Source: Chromera velia | Taxonomy: Eukaryota; Sar; Chromeraceae | Direction: 5' to 3' | Assembly (NCBI GenBank): GCA_018398765.1 | Contig: JAHBMJ010005774.1 | Coordinates: forward strand, 31,490-65,508 | DNA: 34,019 bases | Shown: positions 12,488 through 22,246 of the stretch, in pieces | How the letters are laid out: the number at the start of each line of letters is the position of its first letter | Numbering within the stretch: the stretch's first letter is position 1 | Notes under the pieces: generated by a model | Told to the model about the DNA's origin: nothing | Seen by the model: only the letters and a program-made list of their open reading frames with translations | Databases searched by the model: none | Translations under genes and position numbers: made by a program

Positions 12488-13800
12488 TGAGTGAGTGAAT
12501 TTGACTGACCTTATCGCCAGATGTGTAGAATGCATGCTTGAGTCCGACGATGCACGGGTGATGCAGCTCCTTCATGATCTGCAGCTCTCTGTTCTTGTAC
12601 CTCTTGTCTTGGAACACTTTCTTGATCGCCACTGTTTCTCCTGTTTCGACCACCGTCGCCTGCGGAAGCGAAGGAAAGAAAAGAAAAGAATAGAACGTAC
12701 ACACACATGAGAGAGGGCACAGACAGATAAGGACCGGGTGCAGGGGGGAAAGGAACTATGCCTGTCTGTCCGATCGGCCGAGACTTGGGAGGAATCTGTC
12801 GCTCTCACGGGCGCGTATTTGGCAGCTCGTGTAGTATGGCGTCACCCGGCCCTCTTCACTTGCTCTATGCAATTCGAACGGGTGTGCTCCTTCAAACATC
12901 CCGTGCGCGTACTTCTTCTATTCAAGCATCAACGCACCAATATAGGGGTTAGAAATCAATATGCACGGCAGACCAGTCACACAGAGAGAGGGCACAGATG
13001 GAAAGAGCGATGTCGAAGCACCCATGGCGGTGGGGCACACTTTCAATGAGCATCGCGGCTCTGTTCTGTTCTGTTCTGGGATATCGGGGCGTGGACGTGC
13101 GGTGTGGTGTGTCAAACAAACGGAGGAGTGAGTGCGGTGTGGCAAAGCAGAGAGAAGAGAACAGAGATACAGGTACGAGGCAGGAAGAGACAGGAAGCAT
13201 GGAGGGCTGGTAGTTGAGAGAAGAGAAGGGAATGGCAGGGCGGTCTCCCACGGTGACACAGACCGGATGATGTTGCGCAGAGGAGAAGGAAAGGCAGGGC
13301 CTTCCAGGCAGCAAGGAAGGGACTTGGGACGGCGCCGAATAGGAAGGAGAGAGGCACCATGGCGGAGGGTGAAGGGGGCAGAAAGACGTGTAAGTGGCAC
13401 GATGGTCCAGTTGGGGGGGGGGGCAGAGACAGAAAGAAGAGAGCAAGGATTCCTGAGACAGTCTCCCCGTCTTTGGGTATGCGGGAGAATGAGAGTACAG
13501 ATTTTTCCGGCAAAGGTCGAGGAGAGCCACTATGTAAAAGGATACAACGAATCGATACCGCACGGCACTAACCTGGTATACAATCCCGAAGGATCCGTTT
13601 CCTATTACCCTCTCAGCATTGTAGGTGAAACTTGCACGAGGCCCCGGAAGGTCCTTGTTCAGTTCCCTCAACTCCTTATCATCCACGCCCCCTCCTGCCC
13701 CCGTTGACCCTCCCGTGTTTGTCCTTTCATGGGTACGTCCTTCCCTATCTGAGGGATCGGCAGGGGCGGAATGTTCCGATTTGTTGAGAATGGTGGTCAT
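8715..13800 (-). CDS. GSK3: Glycogen synthase kinase-3 (GSK3/shaggy), seven exons
   Basis: Ser/Thr protein kinase of the CMGC group that phosphorylates primed substrates in signalling, cell-cycle and metabolic control. Exons on the minus strand are 13800-13573, 12659-12510, 11781-11418, 10649-10567, 10010-9915, 9534-9351 and 8905-8715; all introns are GT-AG and all phases agree, giving 431 residues, normal for GSK3. Visible motifs are the glycine loop GNGSFG (67-72), AIKK with catalytic Lys89, Glu101 in [15 protein letters not shown] with Asp185, DFG with Asp204, and the activation-loop Tyr220 in [12 protein letters not shown]. The primed-phosphate pocket is intact (Arg100, Arg184, Lys209). 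The [11 protein letters not shown] and [10 protein letters not shown] signatures are also present. The N-terminal 60 residues show no match to the vertebrate Ser9 inhibitory site. Exon 7 supplies a family-like end ([11 protein letters not shown]) and then a Gly/Ser tail. Confidence 0.96.
11295..11402. repeat. (GAAA)n/(GGAA)n tract in GSK3 intron 3
   Basis: Tetranucleotide tract that reads TTTC/TTCC on the sense strand of the kinase gene. It ends 15 bases from the exon 3 donor at 11417. Confidence 0.95.
12420..12498. repeat. (GT)n(GA)n compound microsatellite in GSK3 intron 2
   Basis: GT units to about 12447 are followed by GA units to about 12490. It lies 12 bases from the exon 2 donor at 12509. 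On the sense strand it reads TC then AC. Confidence 0.95.
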
Positions 13801-14309
13801 CTCCGGATTCGATCAGGGATCTGTCTGTCTATCTGCCTCTCAGTCTGTGGGTGTATGGACCAGGATCCCTTTACCTCTACTCAATTCAAGAAGGTGGGCT
13901 GATTCACTCAGCAGACTCCACGTGCCGTGTAAGCCAGAGCTGGCGGCTCTATCCACTCGCCGCCTTCCCTCGTCGATATTAATATTCCAGCAGGAGCAAA
14001 ATCGATCGATCTACAGGGACAGGTGACGACTGTTTGGATGACTGTCAACAACAACAGGATGACAATTTCATTTTACTTGATCGGGAGAAACCGAAAGCGG
14101 ACCGCATCGTCGGGCGATACCGAAAGAGGACAAGAACTCTGACAACCTATACACCTTCACGGCAAACAGCAGACTGTGAGTAAACGGATTCCAACACCTG
14201 ATTGAGCCTCTTGAATATGAACTCTCAGATCGATACAGCTGAAAAATGAATTTGCTGCTTTAGTTCGATCGCGATCCCAAATTGTTCGCGCGTGACAAAA
14301 CTGCGCACA

Positions 14310-14372
14310 TGCATGCATGCAAGTTCGCGCACGCGCGCATCGCGCGCGAACATGCAAACTTGCATGCATGCA
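14310..14372. repeat. Inverted repeat of TGCATGCA arms with GC-rich centre
   Basis: The 16-base arms TGCATGCATGCAAGTT (14310-14325) and its exact complement (14357-14372) enclose a second inverted pair, GTTCGCGC and GCGCGAAC, around CG-rich sequence. It could form a cruciform or serve as a dense cluster of a palindromic protein-binding site. Confidence 0.85.
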
Positions 14373-14390
14373 TGCACATGAGACTCGATC

Positions 14391-14400
14391 CTATATATAG
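14391..14400 (+). promoter_or_regulatory. TATA-like box before the acyltransferase gene
   Basis: CTATATATAG, the only strong TATA-like element in the divergent interval. It is about 300 bp from the start codon, so a long 5' leader would be needed. Confidence 0.3.
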
Positions 14401-14698
14401 CTGCATGCGTACAGAAAAAGGTCAGGCACTCGTGCCATACATTCCGTTTCGAGCCTGAACGCCGCCAGTCAGCGGAGGTACCCGAAACAGAATCCCAACC
14501 ATAGAACTCTCCGGGCGAGTCGCTGCCAGTTTGCTTTAGTTCAAGCCCTCTGCCCTCTGCCACATCGCGACAGTCCAGTGGAAGGTTGACCCTCGACAAC
14601 CTGTTGCGTCCCCGCCCCCTTCTGTCTCCCGTCTATCCGCAAGGAAAGGAAGCATTGGGCCCACGACTGCCTCTGACGTACACAAAGAATCCGACAGA

Positions 14699-16042
14699 AT
14701 GGGGAAAAAGGAAAGAAAGGGGAGAAAATCCAGTGGCTTCAGCCTGAGCACTCGGGCAAGCGAGTGGAGCAGAAGCAGCCACAGTCCCGTTTCGGCAAGT
14801 TCGCCCTCTTCCCTTTCCGAATTTTCAAGAGGGCACAAAGAAAGAGATGCGCACCTACTTCCAAAAGACGGAGGAACAGTGGGAGAAGAAAGACAAAGAG
14901 AATATCCAGTCAACAGGGTGGTCGACAAGCTGAAAAATTTTGAGACACCACAGGCATTAGCCGCAGCCACAGTTTTTGAGTCAGGAACTTCAGCCTTCAA
15001 CATTATCTCGGTCATTGTGGTGCTCTGGCCTTCAGTGAATCCTCTTTTGAGTTTTGACTTTTATTGTGTACTGCTCTACCATATTGGAAAGGCGGTGATA
15101 GTACGGCTGCTTGAGGCTTGGGTGAGGGGGAAGAGAAACGCAGTTACCAGAATCAGTCTGTTCATGGTCCTTTTCCTCTACATGATCCAACCGCACAGCG
15201 AAATCTGTCGACGAGTGCCCTGGGTAGGCGCTGCTCATGGTGCAGCCTCTGTCATGGTGTTCATACGGGCACTGCAGATCTATGGGAGTCCTGAGATGGC
15301 GTCAAAGTGGGGCAGGGGTCTTCTTCGGTTTCATGTCAGGTGCACAAGCAGGCATGACATGAGGTTCGCCTTGCCATCTACAAGGACTCCAAAAGAACAA
15401 ATGAAAATGGCAGTCGGAGACTTCATGCGACTGTCTTTTTCTGGCATTGCGCTAATCTCCTCTTGGCTTGCGATTGCTGTCCTCGGGCGTCCTTCTTTCT
15501 CTTCCCTTCTCTCAGGCGGGGTAGGGTGGGAAGAAAAGCAAGCGATCTTCCTTATGTGTGTGCTTCGTTGGTTTTTGGGCTCAATCTGCCTGTTCTGTTT
15601 CTTTGACTCGATAGACAGATGCATGGTTTTGCTTCATCGGGCAACGACGCACTTTGATATTGAAAAAGTCCATAGGTCTCCGATGGAAGCAAAGGGGGTG
15701 GCTGAGTTGTGGGGGGTACATTGGAATGTTCCCGTCCAACGGCTCTTGAAAGAAAACATCTTCCGACCATTGTTCAAGAGCGAAAACAGGATTTTGCGTC
15801 TATCCGCACCTCTTGCAACCTTTCTTGTCTCGGGTCTGTGTCATTCGTACTTTCTCTATACCGGTGGCGCACCCCTTATGCACCAGGCCTGGATGGCCCT
15901 CTTCTTCCTCGTCCAACTTCCAATCGTGCTGGTGGAACGACAAGTGCCCTTCCTGAAACGCTCCCCTGTCTGGACTCTGGGAGCTCCCGCTGTCTTCTCC
16001 CCCCTCTTTCTCGAGCCAGTATTGCATTTCACAGGCGTGTGA
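14699..16042 (+). CDS. Wax synthase-like membrane O-acyltransferase
   Basis: Single open exon of 447 residues. The best fit is the wax-synthase branch of the MBOAT group, which transfers an acyl chain from acyl-CoA to a fatty alcohol or other hydroxyl acceptor in the ER membrane. The family signature is visible at 336-358: ELWGVHWNVPVQRLLKENIF, where this branch has an (F/L)WGRRWH/N-like block, followed by RPLF. The expected active-site histidine is His382 in SGLCHSYFLY. Residues 1-75 are Ser/Arg/Lys-rich and probably cytosolic. Hydrophobic segments lie near 100-137, 150-165, 180-193, 243-262, 283-302, 369-388 and 396-412. The ATG follows an in-frame stop-rich region and no introns are needed. 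The exact acceptor cannot be told from sequence; a sterol or diacylglycerol acceptor is possible. Confidence 0.82.
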   Translation: MGKKERKGRKSSGFSLSTRASEWSRSSHSPVSASSPSSLSEFSRGHKERDAHLLPKDGGTVGEERQREYPVNRVVDKLKNFETPQALAAATVFESGTSAFNIISVIVVLWPSVNPLLSFDFYCVLLYHIGKAVIVRLLEAWVRGKRNAVTRISLFMVLFLYMIQPHSEICRRVPWVGAAHGAASVMVFIRALQIYGSPEMASKWGRGLLRFHVRCTSRHDMRFALPSTRTPKEQMKMAVGDFMRLSFSGIALISSWLAIAVLGRPSFSSLLSGGVGWEEKQAIFLMCVLRWFLGSICLFCFFDSIDRCMVLLHRATTHFDIEKVHRSPMEAKGVAELWGVHWNVPVQRLLKENIFRPLFKSENRILRLSAPLATFLVSGLCHSYFLYTGGAPLMHQAWMALFFLVQLPIVLVERQVPFLKRSPVWTLGAPAVFSPLFLEPVLHFTGV

Positions 16043-16830
16043 TGCTGGGAAGATGGGAAGGAAGGACGGAAGGAGGTTTTTTGGAGTGAAACCAAAAAGA
16101 GAAAGAACGGAAGAAAAATGCAAAAGAAGGAAGGGCAGAAGGAGCAGACAAGTAAAGAGGGAGAGTTTTTGGTTGGCAGGCGAAAAAGGGGGGGGGGGAA
16201 GGAAGCGGGAGATAGAGAGATGCAAGTAGAAGTCTTCGACCGTTCCTTCTTTTGTGATTCGCAGAGATGGAAAGACAATAAAAGCGTCGGGGCAAAGAGA
16301 ATCACGAGGGAGATGTTAGCAACGGAACACTGGACACCTTCATCAATGAAGAACAGAGGGAAAGGGAGAGGGAGAAAGACACACAGAAGCACCAGAGAAT
16401 CAAACGCATGCACTGAAGAAAGTCACAGCTTCTTCCTCATGCACGAATTCCTCTGTAACGTAGGCAGGGCACCTGCGAAATTGGAGCACGTAATTTTGGA
16501 AAGAGAAGAAAACCGACAAAAATGACAAGGGACCGGAGATCCAGCTTGATACGACAATGAAGCAGCTGTATGTCTGTATGTCTGTTCTTATTCCCATCTG
16601 AAATTCTGGCAGGCCCTCATCTTGCAGTCCGTTTTTGTGCTCAGATTTTCTATACCAATTTTGCACCATGCAGCTACTCCTGTATACCCTCTCTGTCCAT
16701 GCATCTCTCCCTCATCTGTTTTGCACATTGTGTGCCAAACCGCTCAAGCAGGGTTGACAAAAGTTCGAATCCTGCTGGGTGCATGGATGGAGCTCGAGTG
16801 AAAGCAAGGAAGGAAGGGCGAATTCATTAG
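16043..16830. other. 3' flank of the acyltransferase gene
   Basis: Purine-rich sequence to about 16390, with an AATAAA at 16277-16282 that could be a polyadenylation signal, 235 bp past the stop. No further coding frame is convincing. Confidence 0.4.
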
Positions 16831-17640
16831 TCGTCAGCGATCGATCGAATTACCGTTTTACATTCGCCATCGCGTGGTCGGTCACAGACCATCTCAGTTG
16901 GCGTTGGCAGTTGTCGCCCGGCGACTCATTCAATGGCAAATGTTTGGAATTAACTTGAATCATCTCTAATCAATCGCTTATTATTATGTGGCTCATATTT
17001 GATTGGTTTTCTTGTTATCACATCGCCAAGTAAAAAAGTGGATAGTTTCAATATCAATAATAAAAGCTATTTTTGTCAGCCTGAGGTGATTTCGGAAATA
17101 CACCATTGCAACTAATTTATGGAGTGTTTAGAACTGTTACAGGCCCAGAGTTTTTTTGTTTATTAGATTTAACTTTTTAAAGTCTTTTTTCTTATTCTTT
17201 TAGTCTTTTCTAAATCATGAACGTCTTTCATACTCTTTCACAGTGAATTCACACAATGAATGAGTCTGTATGCTTTCTAATATCAGCAAACAATCTTACT
17301 AGCAATCTTGAAAAGTGTTTTAATATGAGCTTTTAATAGAACAAAGCATCATTTACGTTGGTTTACATTATAGTATCGATGTGACAGTATGTTAGATGAA
17401 GCCAATACTTCCTTCATTTCTCCACCAAGGAGTCCATGTCCTGCTTCAGAACCATGATTCAACCATCCTAGGAACCATCTGAAAAACGGTTTTATTCCTG
17501 TGACTTTCTTGGTCCGAGTCACTCATCCCGACAATGATCCAAGATATGTATAGAATTGTGGAAAAAATATTGGAATACGATCGATCGATTACATGATCGA
17601 TCGTAAAAAAAAAAAATCATTATGACCTTATAAATTCAAC
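16831..17640. other. AT-rich island, no gene seen
   Basis: Stops are dense in all frames. A short inverted repeat, ACGATCGAT and ATCGATCGT (17577-17604), and an A12 run occur just before the inverted-repeat element that starts at 17644. Confidence 0.55.
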
Positions 17641-17643
17641 TTA

Positions 17644-18057
17644 CGCATGCATGCACCGGGGATTACAAAACTGATGGAACTAGATGGAACAGGTATGCGC
17701 GCATGCAGAGAGCATAGGTTGAGACTTGTAGAATGCATTTCATCGATCTGTTTGAGTCGTTCGAGCAAAGTGGGTATTGCAGGGATGAGAGAGGGGTCCA
17801 ATGTATCATGTGGCTGTCAAACCTGTTGTTTGAGAGAGACTTTTAAAGTCACTTTTTTGTATATCAAAGGACCCTTCTTTTCTTTGCAAACAGGCGAACT
17901 TGAACAATGGTAGTATTTTTTATTTCAAAACTCAGTGCCCTTCCGTCTGTGTATGACCGTCTCTATTGAATTGCATGGCCTGCCGTTGATGTCTTTCATA
18001 GGTCTGACCGCTCTATAGGTGTTCCATTAGTTTTGTACCCGCCGGTGCATGCATGCG
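17644..18057. mobile_element. Candidate 414-bp MITE-like element with 37-bp inverted ends
   Basis: The left end (17644-17680) and the complement of the right end (18021-18057) match at 33 of 37 positions. Both begin CGCATGCATGCACCGG and end ATGGAAC. The interior has no convincing open frame. Short length, inverted ends and no coding capacity are typical of non-autonomous DNA transposons. I see no clear target-site duplication: flanks read CAACTTA on the left and CGCAAAG on the right. Confidence 0.6.
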
Positions 18058-18063
18058 CGCAAA

Positions 18064-19439
18064 GCGCATACCCTGGACATTAATTTGTGGGCCCTTTTCT
18101 GGGCCACGCCGCCGGAGCGCCGCGTATTGATGCCCGTCTACCGATACAGATGCAACATGCATGCGATGAAGATTGATGCATACATCTGATCATTATATGC
18201 CGTCTCCACTGAGGTCTTTTTTTCACGCTCCTGTTATGATCTCTACTGTCAGTGAGAGAGGTCAAGAAGAAAAATGAAAGTCCAAACCCCTATCTGGAAG
18301 ACTTATCCGGCAGATCCCGAGCTTTAGAGCCCTAAAGGAGCCAATTTTTTTCTTTTGCGGCCGCCCTGAAGCTGGGCAGGGGGGATTGCGGCTTCGCTGC
18401 CTATAAGCAACAATGTGCACACTTCCTCCTTTGTTAATTGAGATCTGGAGGTCGATTCAAAAGGAAGCAGAGGCTGTGTGGATAGACAGAGCACTTCTTG
18501 TGCAAGTGTTAGAAGAGAGAAATGAGAAGTTTGCTTGTAGGAAAGTGAAAGCGGGAGACTTTGTGCCGTATGTCATTACAGGCACCACTGACGAGGGGAC
18601 TTTCAGAGTGTGGGCAGGGTTGCAGAAAGCGGGCCCCCGAGATGGGGAGAAGAGGGCTTACACGATTGCTGAGCATCGCGTGTGGGGGATTCCCGGCCGA
18701 CACAATTTTAAATTTCATTTCTCTGCAGAATGGGGGACAGATTGGGTAAAATGCATGAAGAGAGAGACAGTCCGTCTCTATGTGGTGGATGTTGTTAAGA
18801 CAGAGGAAGCAGGGTTGAAGGCAGAAACGGATTGGGCACTTGGATTGACAGCTGCTCTCTGGGGTGAGGGAATAGTGACCAAGGCACGGCCTCAGTTAAA
18901 GCATACGCCAGTGAAAGGATCTTTTTTCAGCAAGTTTCACAGCGGGGAGACAGAACTACACACAGTGGAAACCCTTCTTCGAGTCTGGGGTCCTGAATGG
19001 AGGGATCTCTTGATAGATGAGCAAGGTGTGTGGATGGGAGAGCTGAAACTCTTATGGTTGCACGTAAAAGCCTTGTGTTTTAAATGCGAAGGCCCCCTTA
19101 GAGTCTGCGGGGGAGTCCGGAGATGCAACAGAATGCTTCCTTCCGCTGAGACTGAACCTTCCAGGCCGGCTCATCGCCCTGTCACGCAGTGTGAAATCTG
19201 TCGTGCAAACCCCGCACACCCCCCTTGCTTTGGAGATGAGCGGTGCACCCAGGGAGAGAACAGAGAAATCAGACTTTGTGTCACAAATTGCAAGGAAAGA
19301 AAAGTTTCATGTCAATGTTAAATGACAGTAAATGATTTGAAAAGTAAATTTTCTTCAGGACTAGATTTCTTTAAAGTTGAATGCATCTATAATTTATTTT
19401 TTATAAAAATGCACACAAATTAATGTCCAGGGTATGCGC
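18064..19439. mobile_element. 1.38-kb unit with perfect 26-bp terminal inverted repeats
   Basis: Bases 18064-18089 and 19414-19439 are exact inverted copies, beginning GCGCATACCCTGGACATTAA. A TGCATGC-type motif lies just outside each end (18046-18053; about 19461-19469). One ORF, 18413-19321, fills most of the interior. GCAAA occurs just left of the left end and two bases beyond the right end, which is only a weak target-site duplication. It could be a DNA transposon, or a gene captured between two solo ends. Confidence 0.55.
18413..19321 (+). CDS. Hypothetical protein with Cys-rich zinc-finger-like tail
   Basis: Unrecognised 302-residue ORF inside the 26-bp inverted-repeat unit. Residues 1-215 look globular, with many Trp and charged residues and a basic character. 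The tail has spaced cysteines: C222-x2-C225-x6-C232-x5-C238, then C260-x2-C263-x8-C272-x5-C278, then C289-x3-C293-x6-C300-x-C302. The first two sets share one pattern and resemble zinc-binding knuckles, so nucleic-acid binding is likely. No DDE-type transposase catalytic block is evident to me. The ATG lies ten bases past a TATAAG (18402-18407). The stop is followed by AT-rich DNA. The continuous frame favours a real gene; the function is unknown. Confidence 0.6.
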   Translation: MCTLPPLLIEIWRSIQKEAEAVWIDRALLVQVLEERNEKFACRKVKAGDFVPYVITGTTDEGTFRVWAGLQKAGPRDGEKRAYTIAEHRVWGIPGRHNFKFHFSAEWGTDWVKCMKRETVRLYVVDVVKTEEAGLKAETDWALGLTAALWGEGIVTKARPQLKHTPVKGSFFSKFHSGETELHTVETLLRVWGPEWRDLLIDEQGVWMGELKLLWLHVKALCFKCEGPLRVCGGVRRCNRMLPSAETEPSRPAHRPVTQCEICRANPAHPPCFGDERCTQGENREIRLCVTNCKERKVSCQC

Positions 19440-19504
19440 GTGCAAAAAAAAGAAAAAAGGACGCATGCATGATATTTTAATTCGAATTTGAATTTTTCTT
19501 AAAG

Positions 19505-19542
19505 AGATCGACGCGTGTACGTGACACTATACGTGTCGATCT
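19505..19542. repeat. Imperfect 12-bp hairpin
   Basis: AGATCGACGCGT (19505-19516) pairs with ACGTGTCGATCT (19531-19542) with one mismatch. It lies between the inverted-repeat unit and the next gene's TATA box. Confidence 0.5.
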
Positions 19543-19686
19543 GCATGAACTGCATGGCTCTACAGATTGATGAGACGGCATTGAGGAAATTATATGCCAT
19601 CATCAGTTCACAACCTGTCTGACGGCAATTAAGTTCTATAATACAACTGTCACGCGCGTACTTTGCTCTCAAAGGTCCGACAGTTC

Positions 19687-19700
19687 TTTATATATTAAAA
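19687..19700 (+). promoter_or_regulatory. TATA box before the broken secreted-protein gene
   Basis: TTTATATATTAAAA, 34 bases before the ATG at 19734. Spacing and composition suit a core promoter with a very short leader. Confidence 0.45.
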
Positions 19701-19733
19701 TCAAGTTTTTATTTCACGTCTCCAACGTTCACA

Positions 19734-21392
19734 ATGAAGTACCCGACGGCTCTGATCATCTTCGTCGCGATCCTCGCGCAAATTTTCGCACTGAAGCTCA
19801 AGTCAGCAACAAAAAAGGTGACACCGAGCCTGAGGTGTTCACGCCCGTTGAAGCCACGGTGGATGATGGAAAGTGGTTGCTTGGGGGTGTGAGTCTGCCC
19901 GGAACGATTTCCGAAAATTACGGCAAAAACAAAGCCGAGACTTTCGTTTTACCAACGGCTGGGCGATGCTCATCTGTGAGGCTTATGGTCCAGAGGGGGG
20001 GAAGTGGGTGAACACCGCATACCCCCTGCTCGCTGAAGCAATGAGGGCTCAGACTTTGGCTGCCAGTGAGGGGCTCGCGAGAGATGACCCGTGGGTCGTT
20101 GGTATAAGGCTCTCACTTTCCCGAGGGCTCGAGGACGCTTTCAGTGAGATTTAGACATTACTTGTCGAGCAGCTTGGCCCGATTAAGGGCGGCGTGACTG
20201 TGCAGATCGCCTTCTACTTGAAAGGGGAGATGTATTTTGGAAGAATGGGCAATACGATGGGGACTGTGCGGGCCACAAAAGCAGTGCCACTGGGCCCCAA
20301 CTCCGAACTTTCCCACACAGATACGACTTTACTCTAAAGAGCAGTGCCTGGGACTGGTGCCGCGGAATGCAGCACCCAAATGCCGAGTTTGAGGGGAATG
20401 TCAGGACAGAGAAAGGCGTTGTTCGGACAGAGAAGAAGTGCCGTCCTGTGAGAGTGTATATTGACTACGCCGATGTGCGCCACTGGAAACAGGGATACGA
20501 CATTGTCGACATGAAGCATATCAAGGCCTCGGTGGCTGCTCTGATCATGGGTACCCAAGGTCAGTCTTGCTGTATGTCTATGTCGGTTTGTTTGTTTGTC
20601 TGCTTGTCTATTTATCTGCTTGTCTCTTTGTCTGTTTGTTTGTCTGTTTGTCTATTTATCTGCTTGTCTGTTTGCCTGTTTGTTTGTTTGTCTGTTTGTC
20701 TGTTTGTCTGTTTGTCTGTTTGTCTGTTTGTCTGTTTGTCTGTATGTCTTTCTTTCTTTTTGTCTGTTATGTACATGAAGAAAAGAAGGGAGAAGAAGAA
20801 ACATATAGTCTGTCTGTTTGTCTGTCTGTCAGGGTTTTTCGACAAAATGGACGAACTCCGAGAGCTGGACAGCCTGAAAGAAGAAGTTGAAGAGAAGAAG
20901 AAAGAAGGCGGGGAGGGGTGGTTGGAATATTTGAAGTCGGGGGTTAATGACATCGCGGAAACGTTTGGAGAGACTGTTCGAGTTTGGAAAGGAGGGTGGT
21001 GGCTGGATGCAAATCAGGAGAAGGAGGTAACATCTTTCTGGTATGGCTGGGCAACGGGCCTGTGGCAGTCGGGCGGGCTGACCAAAGATCAGGAGATGGC
21101 GCCTGCCAAGGCTCTCTACGAGGTCTTCCAGCCCGAGTTCAAAGACGGTGAGTTCTCCGCAACCCCCCAAAGTCTGACAGATTCGAAATCCGTAAAGGCC
21201 CTTGTGGAGGCGGAAGGTCTGGGAGGGTCCATGGGGGAGAACGTCGATGTCGGTCAGCTGATGGCGGACATCTTCCAACAGTACAACTCGGCCTACCAGG
21301 GCCCGGAGGTCCCCCCCTTCGCGTACACGGTTGCAATCGCGCAGGGACTGGCACAAGACGAAATGTTTGAAATTCAGGGGCCGGCGGCTTGA
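19734..21392 (+). pseudogene. Secreted-protein gene with frameshifts and an in-frame stop
   Basis: The ATG opens a signal peptide (MKYPTALIIFVAILAQIFA). The frame then shifts at an A6 run (about 19810-19815), after which coding-like sequence continues (GDTEPEVFTPVEATVDDGKW). It shifts again near 19930 (into RFTNGWAMLICEAYGPEGGK), meets an in-frame TAG at 20152 and stays coding-like (LVEQLGPIKGGVTVQ). It shifts once more near 20330 (YDFTLKSSAWDWCRGMQHP). A GT-AG intron (20560-20832, phase 1) leads to an intact last exon ending in FEIQGPAA at 21392. The family is not recognised. Either the gene is decaying or the assembly holds indel errors; the homopolymer at the first shift fits both. Confidence 0.55.
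20586..20745. repeat. (TGTCTGTT)n octamer tract filling an intron
   Basis: Octamer and tetramer repeats of TGTCTGTT and TGTC make up most of the 273-bp intron. The repeat has no stop codon in any plus-strand frame. Retention would encode a Cys/Leu/Val-rich SVCLFVCL repeat. Confidence 0.9.
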
Positions 21393-21974
21393 TTCCCTTC
21401 CCTGTCGTAAAGAAGGTGGATGGATCTGCGTTCAGTGTTCACAAACAAACGTTGCACATCACGCCCCGTGGTTGGCCAGAGCCTAAGTGGTGGCTCACCG
21501 GCTTCAACCGCCTCAAATCAATCAATCAATCCACCCTTCAGAGTTGATTACTGCAGTATTCTTTTGCCTGCATACACACACGGTGAAACTCACTCCAAAA
21601 GGGAATTAAAGAAATAGGCTATCCAGAGTTCTTGACCCTATAAAAGTTGGCGTTGAATTCGGTGTCTAAAAAATTGGGATTCAATCCCACTTGCAAGTTT
21701 TATAAAGCTCAATTTGTGAAATTGAGCGTTCCTCTAGTGAACGAAATACAAAGACTTAGAAACAAAAAGTTTACACACAATTGAATTAACTAGATACAGA
21801 TCGTTTTCCTTAAAACTGTTTTTATTAGTTTTTATTAAACTCGTTTAAAAGGGGATGTTGGAAAACTGAAAAACCCCTTTAGACAAACTAATCACTCCCC
21901 CAAATAAATAATTAAAGAATAAACGTCAAAAATGTATAAACTTGGCTATATAACTGAAGAAACGACCCTCCGAA

Positions 21975-22185
21975 ATGGTTTGTTATAAAATTTGTAAAAA
22001 TTTGTGGACAAGCCCAAAGACGACACTTTTAACAACCCTAACAAATGATATTTTCTAAAATTTGCGGATAACCTCCGAACCAACGCTTTGAAGACATAAT
22101 CTAACGCAACCCCATACAACCCCATAAAATGATATTTTGTCAAATCTGCAACTCCTGATTCCCTGAAGCAGCACTTTGAAGAAGG
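21975..22185. repeat. Degenerate tandem repeat, period about 70-84 bp
   Basis: Three related starts at 21975 (ATGGTTTGTTATAAAATTTG), 22045 (ATGATATTTTCTAAAATTTG) and 22129 (ATGATATTTTGTCAAATCTG). The last two units both continue to CTTTGAAG. Confidence 0.45.
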
Positions 22186-22246
22186 CGTTCAAGACTGGCC
22201 AACGGCTTTTTTAGCAACAACACAGAGCTCAGTGTCAGCTCACCCT

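Larger units (their letters stand above)
13801..14698. promoter_or_regulatory. Divergent promoter region between GSK3 and the acyltransferase
   Basis: The two start codons at 13800 (minus) and 14699 (plus) face away from each other across 898 bp. The interval holds a CTATATATAG box at 14391-14400, about 300 bp before the plus-strand start, and just left of it a large TGCATGCA inverted repeat. No open frame in it looks coding. Shared promoter use is inferred from the geometry. Confidence 0.5.

Noticed and set aside
12347-12535. Ser/Leu-rich and Thr/His-rich frames over GA and GT tracts
   Set aside because: Pure translations of intronic dinucleotide repeats.
16750-16785. tRNA-like T-loop GTTCGAATCC
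   Set aside because: The flanking bases do not form a T-stem, and no acceptor, D or anticodon arms can be folded around it.
20586-20745. CRISPR-like array of regular repeats
   Set aside because: The repeats are contiguous octamers without unique spacers, in a eukaryotic intron.
20560-20832. SVCLFVCL repeat as part of a genuine protein
   Set aside because: The octamer repeat is bounded by good GT and AG sites and is open in every frame, so it is best treated as an intron.
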